Assembly (NCBI GenBank): GCA_025361645.1
Contig: JANYKI010000110.1
Coordinates: 1 to 33,996, forward strand
Origin: Methanothrix sp.
Lineage (GTDB): Archaea; Halobacteriota; Methanosarcinia; Methanotrichales; Methanotrichaceae
Reading direction: 5' to 3'
Length of the DNA: 33,996 nt
Shown: piece after piece, positions 8,202 through 17,214 of the stretch
Layout: every line of letters starts with the position of its first letter
Position numbering within the stretch: position 1 is the stretch's first letter
Translations under genes and position numbers: made by a program
Notes under the pieces: model-generated
Database searches by the model: none
What the model was told of the DNA's origin: nothing
Seen by the model: only the letters and a program-made list of their open reading frames with translations

Positions 8202-8351
8202 ATGAATGTTTCGCTGAAGGTGGATGGAAAAGCTGTCGATTTAAATGCCTTCACCCAGGAGATTATCGGCAATGTGGCAGTATCTATGGCCGAGTCTCTG
8301 CGTGGAGTGGGCCAGGACTGGAAAGGAATTGAGATCAGAATAGATAAGTGA
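8202..8351 (+). CDS. Conserved-looking 49-aa protein
   Basis: A short open frame encodes 49 residues starting MNVSLKVDGKAVDLNAF and ending EIRIDK. It has a ribosome site (GAGG) 7 nt before the ATG and begins 11 nt after the stop of the secreted-protein gene, so the two are probably co-transcribed. The pattern is a short beta-strand pair, an amphipathic helix (TQEIIGNVAVSMAESL) and a final strand, a plausible mini-domain. It has no signal peptide. Function unknown. The good ribosome site, spacing and ordered composition argue for a real gene. Confidence 0.65.
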   Translation: MNVSLKVDGKAVDLNAFTQEIIGNVAVSMAESLRGVGQDWKGIEIRIDK

Positions 8352-8359
8352 TAAATCTC

Positions 8360-8854
8360 TCAATCCTTCTTGCCTTTTTTAAAGACAGATGCGAGATCAA
8401 TAAAATAAGTGCCTTCCTTGACCGCCATAATCAGTTCATCCCTCTCGAATAGAGACGGCAGATTCAACTCGTAGGTGCCAGGTGCGGTTATCTTGACGCT
8501 CTCCAGAGCCTTCTCTTCCGGCTTGCCATCACTTTGAGAGGTATCATCTAACTGATGGTTATCCTCGAGCTTTTTCTTTAAAGGGAGGCAAAGCGATGGA
8601 GAAAGTGTCGCGCCAGGAGTTGATCTTTGCATAGAGAGTTCTATTGCCATCGGCTCTTTTTCCCTTCTCCTGGGCGGTATCCGCACACCCATAGCCCGAT
8701 TTATGATAGGCTTCGGCGGTAGCACCTCTGCCTTCTGATCCTGCTGCTCTTTTTTCACGAACATGAACTTCTTCCAGCCGCAATTGGGGCAGCCCTTCAG
8801 GATATCCTCTCCTAAGTCGAAGACATTGCTACAACGGGCACAGATATGGGGCAT
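8360..8854 (-). CDS. arvC: Zinc-ribbon protein, OapC/ArvC family
   Basis: The 164-aa protein starts with a four-Cys zinc ribbon (C5, C8, C22, C25; CARC and CPNC). A basic, low-complexity linker (about 45-125) and a C-terminal domain of about 35 residues (APGTYELNLPSLFERDELIM) follow. It is the last gene of a tight operon with a DUF2073 protein and an Era-like GTPase; its ATG directly abuts the stop of the DUF2073 gene. That trio is the known archaeal OapABC/ArvABC set. In haloarchaea ArvA is the small GTPase needed for extracellular vesicle formation, with ArvB and ArvC as its partners. The family call rests on the ribbon plus gene order; the molecular role of ArvC is not established. Confidence 0.75.
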   Translation of the reverse strand: MPHICARCSNVFDLGEDILKGCPNCGWKKFMFVKKEQQDQKAEVLPPKPIINRAMGVRIPPRRREKEPMAIELSMQRSTPGATLSPSLCLPLKKKLEDNHQLDDTSQSDGKPEEKALESVKITAPGTYELNLPSLFERDELIMAVKEGTYFIDLASVFKKGKKD

Positions 8855-9223
8855 CTAGTCCCCCACGGAGACCTTGGTGCTGATCTGATATTTGTCTTTC
8901 TCAATGGTGCGTAGCTGGTTGGCAGGGCCGATGACCGTCATCCTGCCCTTCAGAGCTCTGCCAAATATCTTGTCCAAAAACGATCCTTCCTTCTTGGAAG
9001 GGTAGCTCTCTATCTCTATTCCCGAGAACTCGTCCACCCGAATCTCGGTCATGGTCATCTCGATGAGGCGCACCTCCTCATCAGAGGTCAGGCCGCATTC
9101 TAAAACCACAATCTTGCCGTTCTTGACCTTGTCCAGGATGAGCCGAATCTTCTCCATGGAGGTCATTTTCTCCAGCTTCTCCCCGGAAATGAGGTCCATT
9201 TGCACTTCTCTCATCAAGATCAC
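8855..9223 (-). CDS. arvB: DUF2073 protein, OapB/ArvB family
   Basis: This 122-aa cytoplasmic protein has no signal peptide or membrane segment. It contains [20 protein letters not shown] and ends with [18 protein letters not shown], the conserved pattern of the archaeal DUF2073 family. Its start overlaps the stop of the GTPase gene by 4 nt (ATGA), showing translational coupling, and its stop abuts the zinc-ribbon gene. The invariant linkage to an Era-like GTPase points to a partner or regulator of that GTPase. The biochemical activity is unknown. Confidence 0.8.
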   Translation of the reverse strand: MILMREVQMDLISGEKLEKMTSMEKIRLILDKVKNGKIVVLECGLTSDEEVRLIEMTMTEIRVDEFSGIEIESYPSKKEGSFLDKIFGRALKGRMTVIGPANQLRTIEKDKYQISTKVSVGD

Positions 9224-9858
9224 CCAAAATGAGCTGCTATCGCCTGATAAAGGTTATCTATATTCGATCCTTCCAGGGCGGAGATGGGCACCATGGCATG
9301 CTGAGGGAAAGCTGCCTTAATTCTGGCCGGCGAGGCGTTGGGCAGATCCATCTTATTGGCCACAATGAGGAGGGGAAGCTTCCGGGCTTCCATGTTTCCA
9401 ATCACTACCACATTGACCTGAGTATAAGGATCTTCGGTTGAGTCCATAACTAATAGCACGCCGTCCAAGTCATCCAGCCATTTGATAGCTTCAATGACGC
9501 CTTCCGTGGCTTCCTTGGCCCTCTTCTTAGACTCGACCTCAGAAAGGCCATAGATCATGAACTCCTTGAAATCAACCTTTGTGGCCATGCCTGGTGTATC
9601 GACTATATCCAGCTCGATGCTCGATCCGTTGGCGTTGATCACCACGCCCTCCTTTCTCATGGCCCTGCGAGTCTCATGTGGAATAGGGGAAGCCTCTCCA
9701 AAGCTCTCCCCCTCACTCCAGTCGTGCAGAATCCTGTTGGCCAGTGTAGTCTTTCCGGCATTAGGCGGGCCATAAAGTCCGATCTTGGCCCTCTTTTTTT
9801 TAAATATCCTGTTTATCCAGGTCCCAAGGCTCTCCTTGAGGCTACTGATGATACCCAT
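9220..9858 (-). CDS. arvA: Era-like small GTPase, OapA/ArvA family
   Basis: The 212-aa protein has all the GTPase motifs: G1 GPPNAGKT (30-37), G3 DTPG (87-90), G4 NKMD (168-171) and G5 SAL (193-195). A short amphipathic N-terminal segment ([20 protein letters not shown]) precedes the domain and could touch the membrane; that is inference. It is the first gene of the arvA-arvB-arvC operon, preceded by GAGGT and an AT-rich promoter region. In Haloferax the orthologous GTPase drives extracellular vesicle formation. Its presence here suggests vesicle or membrane-remodelling capacity in a methanogen. Older names link the family to replication origins (Oap), so the cellular role in methanogens is open. 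Confidence 0.8.
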   Translation of the reverse strand: MGIISSLKESLGTWINRIFKKKRAKIGLYGPPNAGKTTLANRILHDWSEGESFGEASPIPHETRRAMRKEGVVINANGSSIELDIVDTPGMATKVDFKEFMIYGLSEVESKKRAKEATEGVIEAIKWLDDLDGVLLVMDSTEDPYTQVNVVVIGNMEARKLPLLIVANKMDLPNASPARIKAAFPQHAMVPISALEGSNIDNLYQAIAAHFG

Positions 9859-9927
9859 GTCTTACCTCAGATATGATAAGCGCATATCTCTACTAATAAT
9901 TTTCCATGGAAAAAATTAAAAAATGCC

Positions 9928-11022
9928 TTAGCCAAAGATTTCCTGGGCCGGGCAATGGCAGACGAATCCCTCGAACTGCCCAGAGCTACGTAGTGCCTTC
10001 CAGGCATCTTTCAGGGAAGAGTCCTTGATATTAGCATAGCTTTCCTGCAAATAGGGACAGGCCCTGACGCTGCCGTCAACTGCCACATGCATCCACCTTC
10101 TCCCAGCCATGCAGCCCAGCAATTGGCCCTCAAAATAGGTATTGGCAAAAAGCCGCGGGCCGCCAGGCGTTGTGTTGATCTTCTTGTAGAGGTCGATGAT
10201 CTTCTCCTTCTCAATCAATGTCAGCTTTTCCTCAGGAGTCCTCGGCATGCCCTCCCAGATGGACAGCTCTTGCACACCCAATTTTGCCGCCAAATCGTAG
10301 AGATCCGAGATCCTGTCCACCTGACCGGCCTTTATATGACAGGACATAGTTACCATCAATCCCGTCTGTAGAGCGATCTGTATGGCTTCTATTGCCTTGG
10401 CATGAGATCCGACTACACCCCTCACCAGGTCGTGCTCCTCGGGATTGGTGCTGTAAACGCCAATGATAAGATTATAAAGCCCGGCTTCTCTGAGCTTGAC
10501 CGCCTTCTCTACGGTCATGTCCAGACCAGGCGTGAAGAGGTTGACTACGGCCTTCTCCGGATCGACGTGCTTTATCAGTTCGTTGATATCCTCTCGCAAA
10601 AGGGGATCGCCTTCGGTAAAGGTGACGATGCAGGTGCCCATATCCAGGGCCTGGTCGATGGTGCGCAAAATGTCCTCGCGAGAGAGCTCTCCCTCGCCCG
10701 CTTTTATCAGGCAGTGATCGCATTTTGCCCCGCAGCGTCTTGTAACCTCGATGGAGAGAGTCTGAGGCACCGGCCGGCCTATCGCTGTCCGTGCTTCATT
10801 GACCAGAAGCCTACGGAAGGGGCCACTGGGAATGGGCGGAAGCCATGTACTGGCAACGATATCCTTCAGCCTGACTTGAGCAGGCTTTTCCTCCGCCAGC
10901 CTCTGGTTTATCATCTTCAAAACCGGCTGGATCATTCGTGCCAGAGCGCCCGATGCCTGCAGGGCTCGAAGATCCCGATCATAGTCCACAGATAGCGCGG
11001 CCGTCTTGATAAGCTGGGTCAT
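9928..11022 (-). CDS. Radical SAM protein with SPASM-like C-terminus
   Basis: The 364-aa protein has the radical-SAM cluster motif CGAKCDHC (C97, C101, C104), followed by the family's TFTEGDPLL segment (glycine-rich SAM-binding region) and a half-barrel. The C-terminus has extra cysteines ([22 protein letters not shown] and CHCPAQ) arranged like a SPASM or twitch auxiliary-cluster domain. Such proteins modify peptides or cofactors, but the substrate cannot be read from this sequence and no precursor peptide is seen beside it. The ATG at 11022 has GGAG 5 nt upstream. The gene is divergent from argG across about 100 bp and is likely monocistronic. Confidence 0.85.
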   Translation of the reverse strand: MTQLIKTAALSVDYDRDLRALQASGALARMIQPVLKMINQRLAEEKPAQVRLKDIVASTWLPPIPSGPFRRLLVNEARTAIGRPVPQTLSIEVTRRCGAKCDHCLIKAGEGELSREDILRTIDQALDMGTCIVTFTEGDPLLREDINELIKHVDPEKAVVNLFTPGLDMTVEKAVKLREAGLYNLIIGVYSTNPEEHDLVRGVVGSHAKAIEAIQIALQTGLMVTMSCHIKAGQVDRISDLYDLAAKLGVQELSIWEGMPRTPEEKLTLIEKEKIIDLYKKINTTPGGPRLFANTYFEGQLLGCMAGRRWMHVAVDGSVRACPYLQESYANIKDSSLKDAWKALRSSGQFEGFVCHCPAQEIFG

Positions 11023-11119
11023 TATGCTCCTACTTTTTCGTGGCAGTTATAGAGTTATCGCTACAGGAAGAGATAAGGTTAAATTGACCTTGCCTCTTGT
11101 ACGAAAGTGGTGTTGCGAA

Positions 11120-12304
11120 GTGTCTGAAGTTGTACTGGCCTATTCCGGCGGCCTGGATACATCTGTTTGTATTCCGCTCCTCAAAGAGCGCTATGGATTT
11201 GATAGAATAGTCACCGTTCTGGTGGATGTCGGCCAGCCGCGCTCAGATATCGAGCGGGGAAACCGCAGAGCAAAGCAGCTGGCGGACGAGCACTACATCA
11301 TAGATGCAAGAGAAGAGTTCGTAAAAGACTACATCTTTCCGCTCATCAAAGCCAACGGCTCTTATGAGGGATATGTTCTGGGAACGGCCATTGCCCGGCC
11401 GCTGATCGCTATCAAAGCAGTCGAGATCGCCAAGCAAAAAGGCATAAAGAACCTGGCGCACGGATGCACCGGTCGCGGCAACGACCAGCTGCGCTTCGAG
11501 GCCATCTTCCGGGCCACAGACTGCCGGGTCATCGCACCCATGCGGGAGCTGGACTTAGCCCGCGAATGGGAGATAGATTATGCACGCGAGCACGGCATTG
11601 AAGTTACCGTAACCCGCGATCGGCCCTGGTCGATAGACGAGAACATCTGGTCTAGGTCCATTGAGGGAGGAAAGCTTGAGGACCCCTACTTCGAGCCGCC
11701 CGAGGAGATCTACGGCTGGACCAAAATGCCGGATGCAAGCAAGAAGGCGCTGGTAGTGGAGATCGGATTTATCCAGGGTGTTCCCGTCTCTTTGGACGGC
11801 GTGCAGATGGGTGGCATTGAGCTGATTGAGAAGCTCAATTTGATGGGCGGCGAGCATGGCGTGGGCAGGACGGATATGGTGGAGGACAGGGTGCTGGGCC
11901 TGAAGGCGCGCGAGAACTATGAGCATCCTGCTGCAACTATTATCCTCACGGCCCATAAGGACCTCGAACGTCTGGTCTTATCCAGGGCTGAGCTTCGTTT
12001 CAAGGTCATGGTGGATGAGGCCTGGTCGGAGCTGGCCTATATGGGCCTGGTGGAGGATCCGCTCTATCCTGATCTGAATGCCTTCCTGGATCAGTCCCAA
12101 AAGAGGGTCAACGGCTCGGTCAAGATGAAGCTCTACTGCGGAAATGCCATTCCCCTAGGCCGCCAATCGCCCGACGCACTCTATGCTCAGGACATGGTCT
12201 CCTTCGACTCCCAGACCTTGAGCCAGAAGGATGCTGAAGGCTTTGCCAAGTACCATGGCTTCCAGGCCAGGCTGCTCAAGAGAAAGGGACTTAAGAGCTC
12301 ATAG
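11120..12304 (+). CDS. argG: Argininosuccinate synthase
   Basis: The enzyme joins citrulline and aspartate with ATP to form argininosuccinate, the penultimate step of arginine synthesis. The N-terminus carries the ATP-pyrophosphatase P-loop YSGGLDTS, followed by [33 protein letters not shown] and the C-terminal tetramerisation region, all typical of ArgG. With the GTG start at 11120 the protein is 394 aa and begins [11 protein letters not shown], matching the family; the upstream open frame would add 38 unrelated residues. A weak GGTG lies before the GTG. Together with speA in this window, the strain both makes arginine and decarboxylates it. Confidence 0.95.
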   Translation: MSEVVLAYSGGLDTSVCIPLLKERYGFDRIVTVLVDVGQPRSDIERGNRRAKQLADEHYIIDAREEFVKDYIFPLIKANGSYEGYVLGTAIARPLIAIKAVEIAKQKGIKNLAHGCTGRGNDQLRFEAIFRATDCRVIAPMRELDLAREWEIDYAREHGIEVTVTRDRPWSIDENIWSRSIEGGKLEDPYFEPPEEIYGWTKMPDASKKALVVEIGFIQGVPVSLDGVQMGGIELIEKLNLMGGEHGVGRTDMVEDRVLGLKARENYEHPAATIILTAHKDLERLVLSRAELRFKVMVDEAWSELAYMGLVEDPLYPDLNAFLDQSQKRVNGSVKMKLYCGNAIPLGRQSPDALYAQDMVSFDSQTLSQKDAEGFAKYHGFQARLLKRKGLKSS

Positions 12305-12355
12305 AAAAACTGCAAGGGCAGGATTTATTTGATATCGCGGCCCAATATCGTCAGC

Positions 12356-12745
12356 ATGCCAAGACTCGTGATATCAGAGGATGCTAAATCGGAGGATCTG
12401 GCTGAACTCGCTCTCGCCTTCAATGAGATCGTTCAGCTTCCCGTTACAATGCGCTCTGCGAGATTTCCCGGCGTGCGGGTGGAGAAGGGAAAGGTTCTGG
12501 ATAGTGAATACAGCGGACCTGTCCTGGAAGAGGTTATTCGAACCGGCAAGAGCATTCGTACCACTCCGAAAGAGGGAGCTTATCGAGGTATTTCTGTGTC
12601 TGTGGCCCCCATATTAGTAGAGGGCCGGGCCATCGCCGCCATAGGGGTAGTGGATGTGATAGGCACAATAGATATTCCGGAGGTCTTCGGGGCCTATGGT
12701 GATGTCTTGAAACAGGTTTCAGGTAAGGTGCCAGAGAAGAAATGA
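12356..12745 (+). CDS. DUF2111 methanogen-conserved protein
   Basis: The 129-aa protein resembles the archaeal DUF2111 family, found mainly in methanogens and of unknown function. The C-terminal part, YRGISVSVAPILVEGRAIAA then IGVVDVIGTIDI, looks like a PAS/GAF-type sensory sheet. Charged helices occupy the N-terminus. The ATG at 12356 lies about 28 nt after a TATA-like gatttatttg (12322-12331), which suggests a leaderless transcript; an in-frame TTG at 12329 overlaps that TATA and is unlikely. The stop overlaps the start of the acetyltransferase gene (ATGA), so the two are co-translated. Confidence 0.7.
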   Translation: MPRLVISEDAKSEDLAELALAFNEIVQLPVTMRSARFPGVRVEKGKVLDSEYSGPVLEEVIRTGKSIRTTPKEGAYRGISVSVAPILVEGRAIAAIGVVDVIGTIDIPEVFGAYGDVLKQVSGKVPEKK

Positions 12746-13200
12746 ATGTCCGAAGTGCTGAGCTCAGGGATCTGGCCCAGATCGTGCAGATCGAGGGGCT
12801 CTGTTTCCCGGAGGAGACCGCTTTTCCGCCCAAGATGTTCGCCTACCTGATACGCTATGCAGTGTCTCTGGTGGCCTGTGAGCCGGAGAAGAAAGTATTA
12901 GGCTTCATCATGGGATATACCAGTGGAAAGGCAGGTGCCGTCTATACCCTGGACGTCCATCCCGGTTACCGCAGGAAAGGCATCGGCAGCAATCTCCTCC
13001 AGTCTTTAGGGGAGACCTTGGCACAACACGGTGCCCAGGCGATCCGACTTGAGGCCGCTTTAGATAAGCCGGGGGCAGTAGAGCTTTACAGAAAAGCTGG
13101 CTACCAGGAGAGGGAGCTGGTCAGAAACTATTATGGTCGAGGCAATCATGCCGTGCGGATGTGGAAAAATTTGGATGTGTGCTTATGCTTAACGACATAG
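12742..13200 (+). CDS. GNAT N-acetyltransferase, RimI-like
   Basis: The 152-aa protein is a single GNAT domain. The acetyl-CoA binding motif A is VHPGYRRKGIGSNLL, preceded by the beta-4 strand GAVYTLDV and followed by LEAALDKPGAVELYRKAGY, typical of RimI/Ard1 N-terminal protein acetyltransferases. The NYYGRGNHAVRMW ending also fits that group. The start overlaps the DUF2111 stop by 4 nt. The 3' end overlaps the next gene by about 15-40 nt, depending on that gene's start. The natural substrate is not known; N-terminal alanine or serine acetylation is the default family expectation. Confidence 0.85.
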   Translation: MNVRSAELRDLAQIVQIEGLCFPEETAFPPKMFAYLIRYAVSLVACEPEKKVLGFIMGYTSGKAGAVYTLDVHPGYRRKGIGSNLLQSLGETLAQHGAQAIRLEAALDKPGAVELYRKAGYQERELVRNYYGRGNHAVRMWKNLDVCLCLTT

Positions 13201-14069
13201 CCCGGATGAGAAGCGGCGATATGGAGGCAGAGCTTTCTGCCAAGGTAGATAAGCTGATAGACGAGTTCATGGCCATAGTTGACGCGAAGACCATGGAGAG
13301 ACATTTGCAGAGGGGCATTGCCAGAAGTCAGCTCCCCAGTAGCATGGTAGTCATCCTGGACAAAAATAGCCTCTCCATTCTGGCGCAGTTTCGGATAGAG
13401 AATCGGATCGCCAGCTATTTTTATAAACCTGATATCGCTCTGACGCCCCAGCAGGCGGCCAATAGCGCCCAATGGGAGTTCGGCTTCGCAGATGCATTTA
13501 TCATCCAGATTCCGGCAAACCTGATAGAGCAAAGCACCTCGGATCGGCATGCTGCTTTGCAAATAGTCGCCTCTGAGCATATCGACTCGGAGTTCCTAAG
13601 GCTGGAAAAGATGCTCAGCCTCATGCGCACCCGTCCTATATTTGGACAGGCAGGCGAGCCGGTAGGCGCAAGGACGCTCCTTCTGCTCCTGCCCCAGGAT
13701 GCGAACCTGCGAGGAAATGAAGAAACCATTCTAAATGCGAGCCGGGCCAACAACCTGCCTATTATTGAGGCAGAAGACATCAGGGGCGGTAGATCTGCGG
13801 TACGTGAGATGTGGCATTCACTCAATCACGCGGCAGTGATCATTGCCGATCTCACGGGACCTGACAGCGGGGTGATGTATGGCCTGGGCATTGCTCATAC
13901 CCTGGGAAAAGAGACAATTCTTATTCACCCGCAAGGCTCAAAATACCTGACGGATATTCCCAGAACATACAGAATAGAGTACGAGGAAAGCGATACAGGC
14001 AGGGCAAAACTGGAAGAGCAGCTTTCCCGTAAGCTTTGCACCATGCTGGCGCCTGCTGTGAAAGATTAG
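13161..14069 (+). CDS. Nucleoside 2-deoxyribosyltransferase-like protein
   Basis: The 302-aa protein has a C-terminal domain (about 165-290) with AAVIIADLTGPDSGVMYGLG then IAHTLGKETILI, the pattern of the nucleoside 2-deoxyribosyltransferase/TIR-like fold. The N-terminal half (1-160) is unrecognised and helical, with a short conserved-looking WEFGFADAFIIQIP. True deoxyribosyltransferases salvage nucleosides, but relatives also act as NAD-consuming or signal-sensing domains, so the activity is open. The frame can start at GTG 13161 or ATG 13185; both overlap the acetyltransferase gene, showing close coupling. I list the longer form, and neither has a clear ribosome site. Confidence 0.65.
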   Translation: MEKFGCVLMLNDIARMRSGDMEAELSAKVDKLIDEFMAIVDAKTMERHLQRGIARSQLPSSMVVILDKNSLSILAQFRIENRIASYFYKPDIALTPQQAANSAQWEFGFADAFIIQIPANLIEQSTSDRHAALQIVASEHIDSEFLRLEKMLSLMRTRPIFGQAGEPVGARTLLLLLPQDANLRGNEETILNASRANNLPIIEAEDIRGGRSAVREMWHSLNHAAVIIADLTGPDSGVMYGLGIAHTLGKETILIHPQGSKYLTDIPRTYRIEYEESDTGRAKLEEQLSRKLCTMLAPAVKD

Positions 14070-14077
14070 GCCAAAGC

Positions 14078-14087
14078 CATATATATG
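14078..14087 (+). promoter_or_regulatory. TATA box of the inositol-phosphate synthase gene
   Basis: The sequence catatatatg lies just after the stop of the upstream gene and about 80 nt before the TTG start at 14162, giving a leader of about 50-55 nt. Confidence 0.5.
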
Positions 14088-14161
14088 TCCTGTATTTATA
14101 CGAAGCTGCGACTCCGAATTCAGGTCTCCGAGCTTCATTTGACCCAGGAGGGGAAAAGAGG

Positions 14162-15301
14162 TTGAAAAAGATAAGGTTGGCAATCGCGGGCTTGGGAAAC
14201 TGCGCAAGTTCCCTGATTCAGGGGATCGAATATTATAAACATACGGATGAGAACGAATGCATCGGACTTATGCATTATGATGTATGTGGTTACAGAGCTG
14301 GCGATATCGATGTGGTAGCGGCCTTCGACATAGATGTGCGAAAGGTGGGAAAAGACGTAGGCCAGGCCATATTTGCGCCACCCAACTGCACCAAGGTTTT
14401 CTATCCTGATGTTCCCCGCAAAAACGTCGAGGTCAAGATGGGGCCGGTTTTAGACGGCGTTGCTCCTCATATGCTTAATTATCCTGAGGACAAGAGATTC
14501 GTCGTAGCTGATGACAAGCCTTGCGACGTGAGAAGCGAGCTGGTAGAGAGCCGCGCTGATGTGCTGGTAAATTATATGCCGGTCGGATCGGAAGAGGCCA
14601 CGCGCTTTTATGCACAAGCTGCCTTAGATGCAGGTGTCGGCTTTGTTAACTGCATGCCGGTCTTCATCGCCTCCAACCCAACGTGGGCCAAAAAGTTCCA
14701 GGAGGCAGGTGTTCCAATTGTTGGCGACGACATAAAATCTCAGATCGGTGCCACCATTGTGCATCGCGCTCTCACCCAGCTCTTCAAAGACAGAGCCTGC
14801 GTTCTGGACAGAACCTACCAGCTCAACATTGGCGGGAATACCGATTTCCTGAATATGCTCAATCGGGAGAGGCTGAAATCCAAGAAGATCAGCAAGACGG
14901 AAGCTGTGCAGTCTATTCTGGATGTGCCCCTGAACGATGATGATATACACATCGGCCCATCCGACTATGTGCCCTGGCAAAAAGACAACAAGGTCTGCTT
15001 CCTGAGAATGGAAGGCAGGGTCTTTGGAGATGTGCCCATTAATCTCGAGCTGCGTCTCTCCGTGGAGGACTCGCCCAACAGCGCAGGAAGCTCCATTGAT
15101 GCGATAAGAATCTGCAAGCTGGCCAAAGACAGAAAGATGGGAGGGCCACTTCTGGCCATATCCGCTTACACTATGAAGCATCCGCCGGTGCAGTATCCCG
15201 ATGACGTGGCAAAAGAGATGGTAGACAAATTCATCCTGGGAGAAGCAGACGAGCTGGAAAATGCCAAAGCGTGCTGGCCGCAGGCTGTTATGGTTAAATA
15301 A
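14162..15301 (+). CDS. ino1: myo-Inositol-1-phosphate synthase
   Basis: The enzyme converts glucose-6-phosphate to L-myo-inositol-1-phosphate with NAD, supplying inositol for archaeal phospholipid head groups or solutes. The 379-aa length fits the shorter prokaryotic form. The N-terminal NAD-binding motif is GLGNCASSLIQG, followed by VVAAFDIDVRKVGKD. The catalytic region has VNCMPVFIASNPTWAKKF, GDDIKSQIGATI and NIGGNTDFLNM, all hallmarks of the family. The TTG at 14162 is chosen because GGAGGGG lies 10 nt before it and the protein then begins directly with the Rossmann strand. The cupin gene follows without a gap and is probably in the same operon. Confidence 0.92.
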   Translation: MKKIRLAIAGLGNCASSLIQGIEYYKHTDENECIGLMHYDVCGYRAGDIDVVAAFDIDVRKVGKDVGQAIFAPPNCTKVFYPDVPRKNVEVKMGPVLDGVAPHMLNYPEDKRFVVADDKPCDVRSELVESRADVLVNYMPVGSEEATRFYAQAALDAGVGFVNCMPVFIASNPTWAKKFQEAGVPIVGDDIKSQIGATIVHRALTQLFKDRACVLDRTYQLNIGGNTDFLNMLNRERLKSKKISKTEAVQSILDVPLNDDDIHIGPSDYVPWQKDNKVCFLRMEGRVFGDVPINLELRLSVEDSPNSAGSSIDAIRICKLAKDRKMGGPLLAISAYTMKHPPVQYPDDVAKEMVDKFILGEADELENAKACWPQAVMVK

Positions 15302-15688
15302 TTGTTCTTTCAATATGCTGATGCCATACCGGTAGAGATGGCTCCCGGACTGATTCGTCGGACCCTGGTCAGCGGGGAGAAGCTGATGATTTGCCGGTTT
15401 GATCTGGACTATGGTGTAGTAATTCCCAGCCACGCCCATCCCCATGATCAGGCAGGCTACGTTGTCTCAGGAAAGATCCGCATTGCCGTGGATGGCAAGA
15501 GTTGCGATCTGGGACAGAGGGACAGCTACTACGCCCCATCCGGCGCCCTGCACTCTGCTGTAGCTTTGGAGGCATCCGTGGTGGTCGATACATTCAGTCC
15601 GCCCAGAGAAGACTATCGCGCCAACCCTGTCGATGAGGGGCCTACTATCCAAACGATTATTAGTAATGAAATCAATAGGAATCCTTGA
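15302..15688 (+). CDS. Small cupin-domain protein
   Basis: The 128-aa protein is a single cupin barrel. Motif 1, SHAHPHDQAGYVVSGKIRI, provides His, His and a Gln/Glu-position ligand for a metal; motif 2 is APSGALHSAVAL with another His. Such small cupins bind a metal and may be enzymes (isomerase, dioxygenase) or sensors; the substrate cannot be told. The TTG start follows directly on the ino1 stop; an in-frame ATG 12 codons later is possible but would shorten the first strand. Its place behind ino1 hints at a sugar-phosphate link, which is inference. Confidence 0.75.
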   Translation: MFFQYADAIPVEMAPGLIRRTLVSGEKLMICRFDLDYGVVIPSHAHPHDQAGYVVSGKIRIAVDGKSCDLGQRDSYYAPSGALHSAVALEASVVVDTFSPPREDYRANPVDEGPTIQTIISNEINRNP

Positions 15689-15695
15689 CTCCCCC

Positions 15696-17177
15696 ATGGA
15701 TCCTATCAAGAAATTAATGCATAAAGCCCGGCAAAGCTTCTTTATCTTTGGCTTGGCCAGCCTTCTCTGGTTTATCTTCCGGACAGGCAGCAAGCCCACC
15801 CGCATGATCTACCCTTGCCAGCAGGCCTCAGTAGCCAGCGGGGGCCTTTGGCTCGCAACCTACGTTCTGCCTTTCCTCGTGGTCGTCCGCTCGCCAGGGA
15901 CAGCTGCGAGAGGCAAAGGCCTGATCCTGGTCGGCTTTCTGCTGCTCCTGCTCTTCACTTTATTCGTCATGGGCGGTCCATTTAACATCACGGGTTTGGC
16001 GAAGGTGTCGGGAGACGAAGCGACTTTAGCCGGCAAGGGAGATAGTATCATGATCAACCTTTCCCCAATGCGCTCGCAATTCCCGGAGCCCTCCGACATC
16101 TTTGCGGTAACCGGCACCACAGGAAACGATGATGCCGTGACGAGATTGATCGCGCTGATGCAGAGCCACGGCCTGCCCTTCTATGCCCAAAACGACTCTC
16201 TTGGCATCATCGGCAAGAATGACGTGGTAATAATCAAGGTCAACAGCCAGTGGGATGAAAGGGGAGGCACCAATTCCGATCTGGTCAAAGCACTCGTCCA
16301 GGCCATCCTGGATCATCCCCAGGGCTTTGCCGGCGAGGTGGTCATTGCCGACAATGGCCAGGGTCAGTACGGCTCGACGGGCCAGGGAGGCAGCCTGAGC
16401 TATGCTCGAAACAACGCAAAAGACAAAGCCCAATCCATGCAGGTGGTGGCTGACTCCTTCCCGGATCAAAAGGTATCGACCTATCTCTGGGATACGATTA
16501 CCAATAAGAAGGTCGGTGAATATGCAAAGGGTGATATGGCCGACGGCTACATCCTATCCGGTCCGCCTGATGAACAGACTAAAATAGCCGTCACCTACCC
16601 CAAGTTCCAGACCAAATACGGTACTTACATCAGTTTTAAGCTGGGCGTCTGGGATGCCGCCAATGGAAGCTACAACTCCCAGCGGCTCAAGGTGTTAAAC
16701 GTTCCCGTACTCAAAACACACGCAATCTACGGTGTAACGGCCTGCGTCAAGCACTACATGGGAGTGGGCTCCGATATGCAGAGCCGGGAGGCAGGCGGCA
16801 GGGCTCATAATTCTGTAGGCACGGGGGGCATGGGAACAGAGATGGCCCAGACACGATTCCCCGACCTGAACATCCTGGATGCCATCTGGATTAACGCCCA
16901 TCCCGGAGATGGGCCCAGCACCTCGTATGAGCAAGCCAGCCATACGGGCATAATCGCCGCCAGCATCGATCCCGCGGCCCTGGACTATTGGGCTGCTAAA
17001 AATATCCTCATGCCTACTGCCAGAGAAAAGGGCTATGATGATCTAGAGTCCCTGGATCCGGATAACATCTCGCCCGGCTCTTTTGGTGATTGGCTTAGGC
17101 TTTCCCTGGCCGAGATACAAAAAGCAGGGCACAGGGCCACGATGAGTGATAAGAGCATGAATGTCTATTTGGCCTGA
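15696..17177 (+). CDS. Membrane-anchored DUF362 protein
   Basis: The protein of about 493 aa has three hydrophobic N-terminal segments (SFFIFGLASLLWFIF, LWLATYVLPFLVVV, LILVGFLLLLLFTLFV). A large DUF362 domain follows, with NDVVIIKVNSQWDERGGTNS, VVIADNGQGQYGS, VPVLKTHAIYGVTACVKHYM and NILDAIWINAHPGDGPS. DUF362 is a widespread family of unknown activity, often beside ferredoxins and possibly iron-sulfur linked. Here no CxxC cluster motif is present. The start at 15696 lies 8 nt after the cupin stop; an in-frame ATG at 15669 would overlap the cupin gene. The domain probably faces outside, given three membrane spans, but the topology is not certain. Confidence 0.8.
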   Translation: MDPIKKLMHKARQSFFIFGLASLLWFIFRTGSKPTRMIYPCQQASVASGGLWLATYVLPFLVVVRSPGTAARGKGLILVGFLLLLLFTLFVMGGPFNITGLAKVSGDEATLAGKGDSIMINLSPMRSQFPEPSDIFAVTGTTGNDDAVTRLIALMQSHGLPFYAQNDSLGIIGKNDVVIIKVNSQWDERGGTNSDLVKALVQAILDHPQGFAGEVVIADNGQGQYGSTGQGGSLSYARNNAKDKAQSMQVVADSFPDQKVSTYLWDTITNKKVGEYAKGDMADGYILSGPPDEQTKIAVTYPKFQTKYGTYISFKLGVWDAANGSYNSQRLKVLNVPVLKTHAIYGVTACVKHYMGVGSDMQSREAGGRAHNSVGTGGMGTEMAQTRFPDLNILDAIWINAHPGDGPSTSYEQASHTGIIAASIDPAALDYWAAKNILMPTAREKGYDDLESLDPDNISPGSFGDWLRLSLAEIQKAGHRATMSDKSMNVYLA

Positions 17178-17214
17178 GAGAAAGAGAATGGGGTCGTGGA
17201 AAAAATTGTATCAT

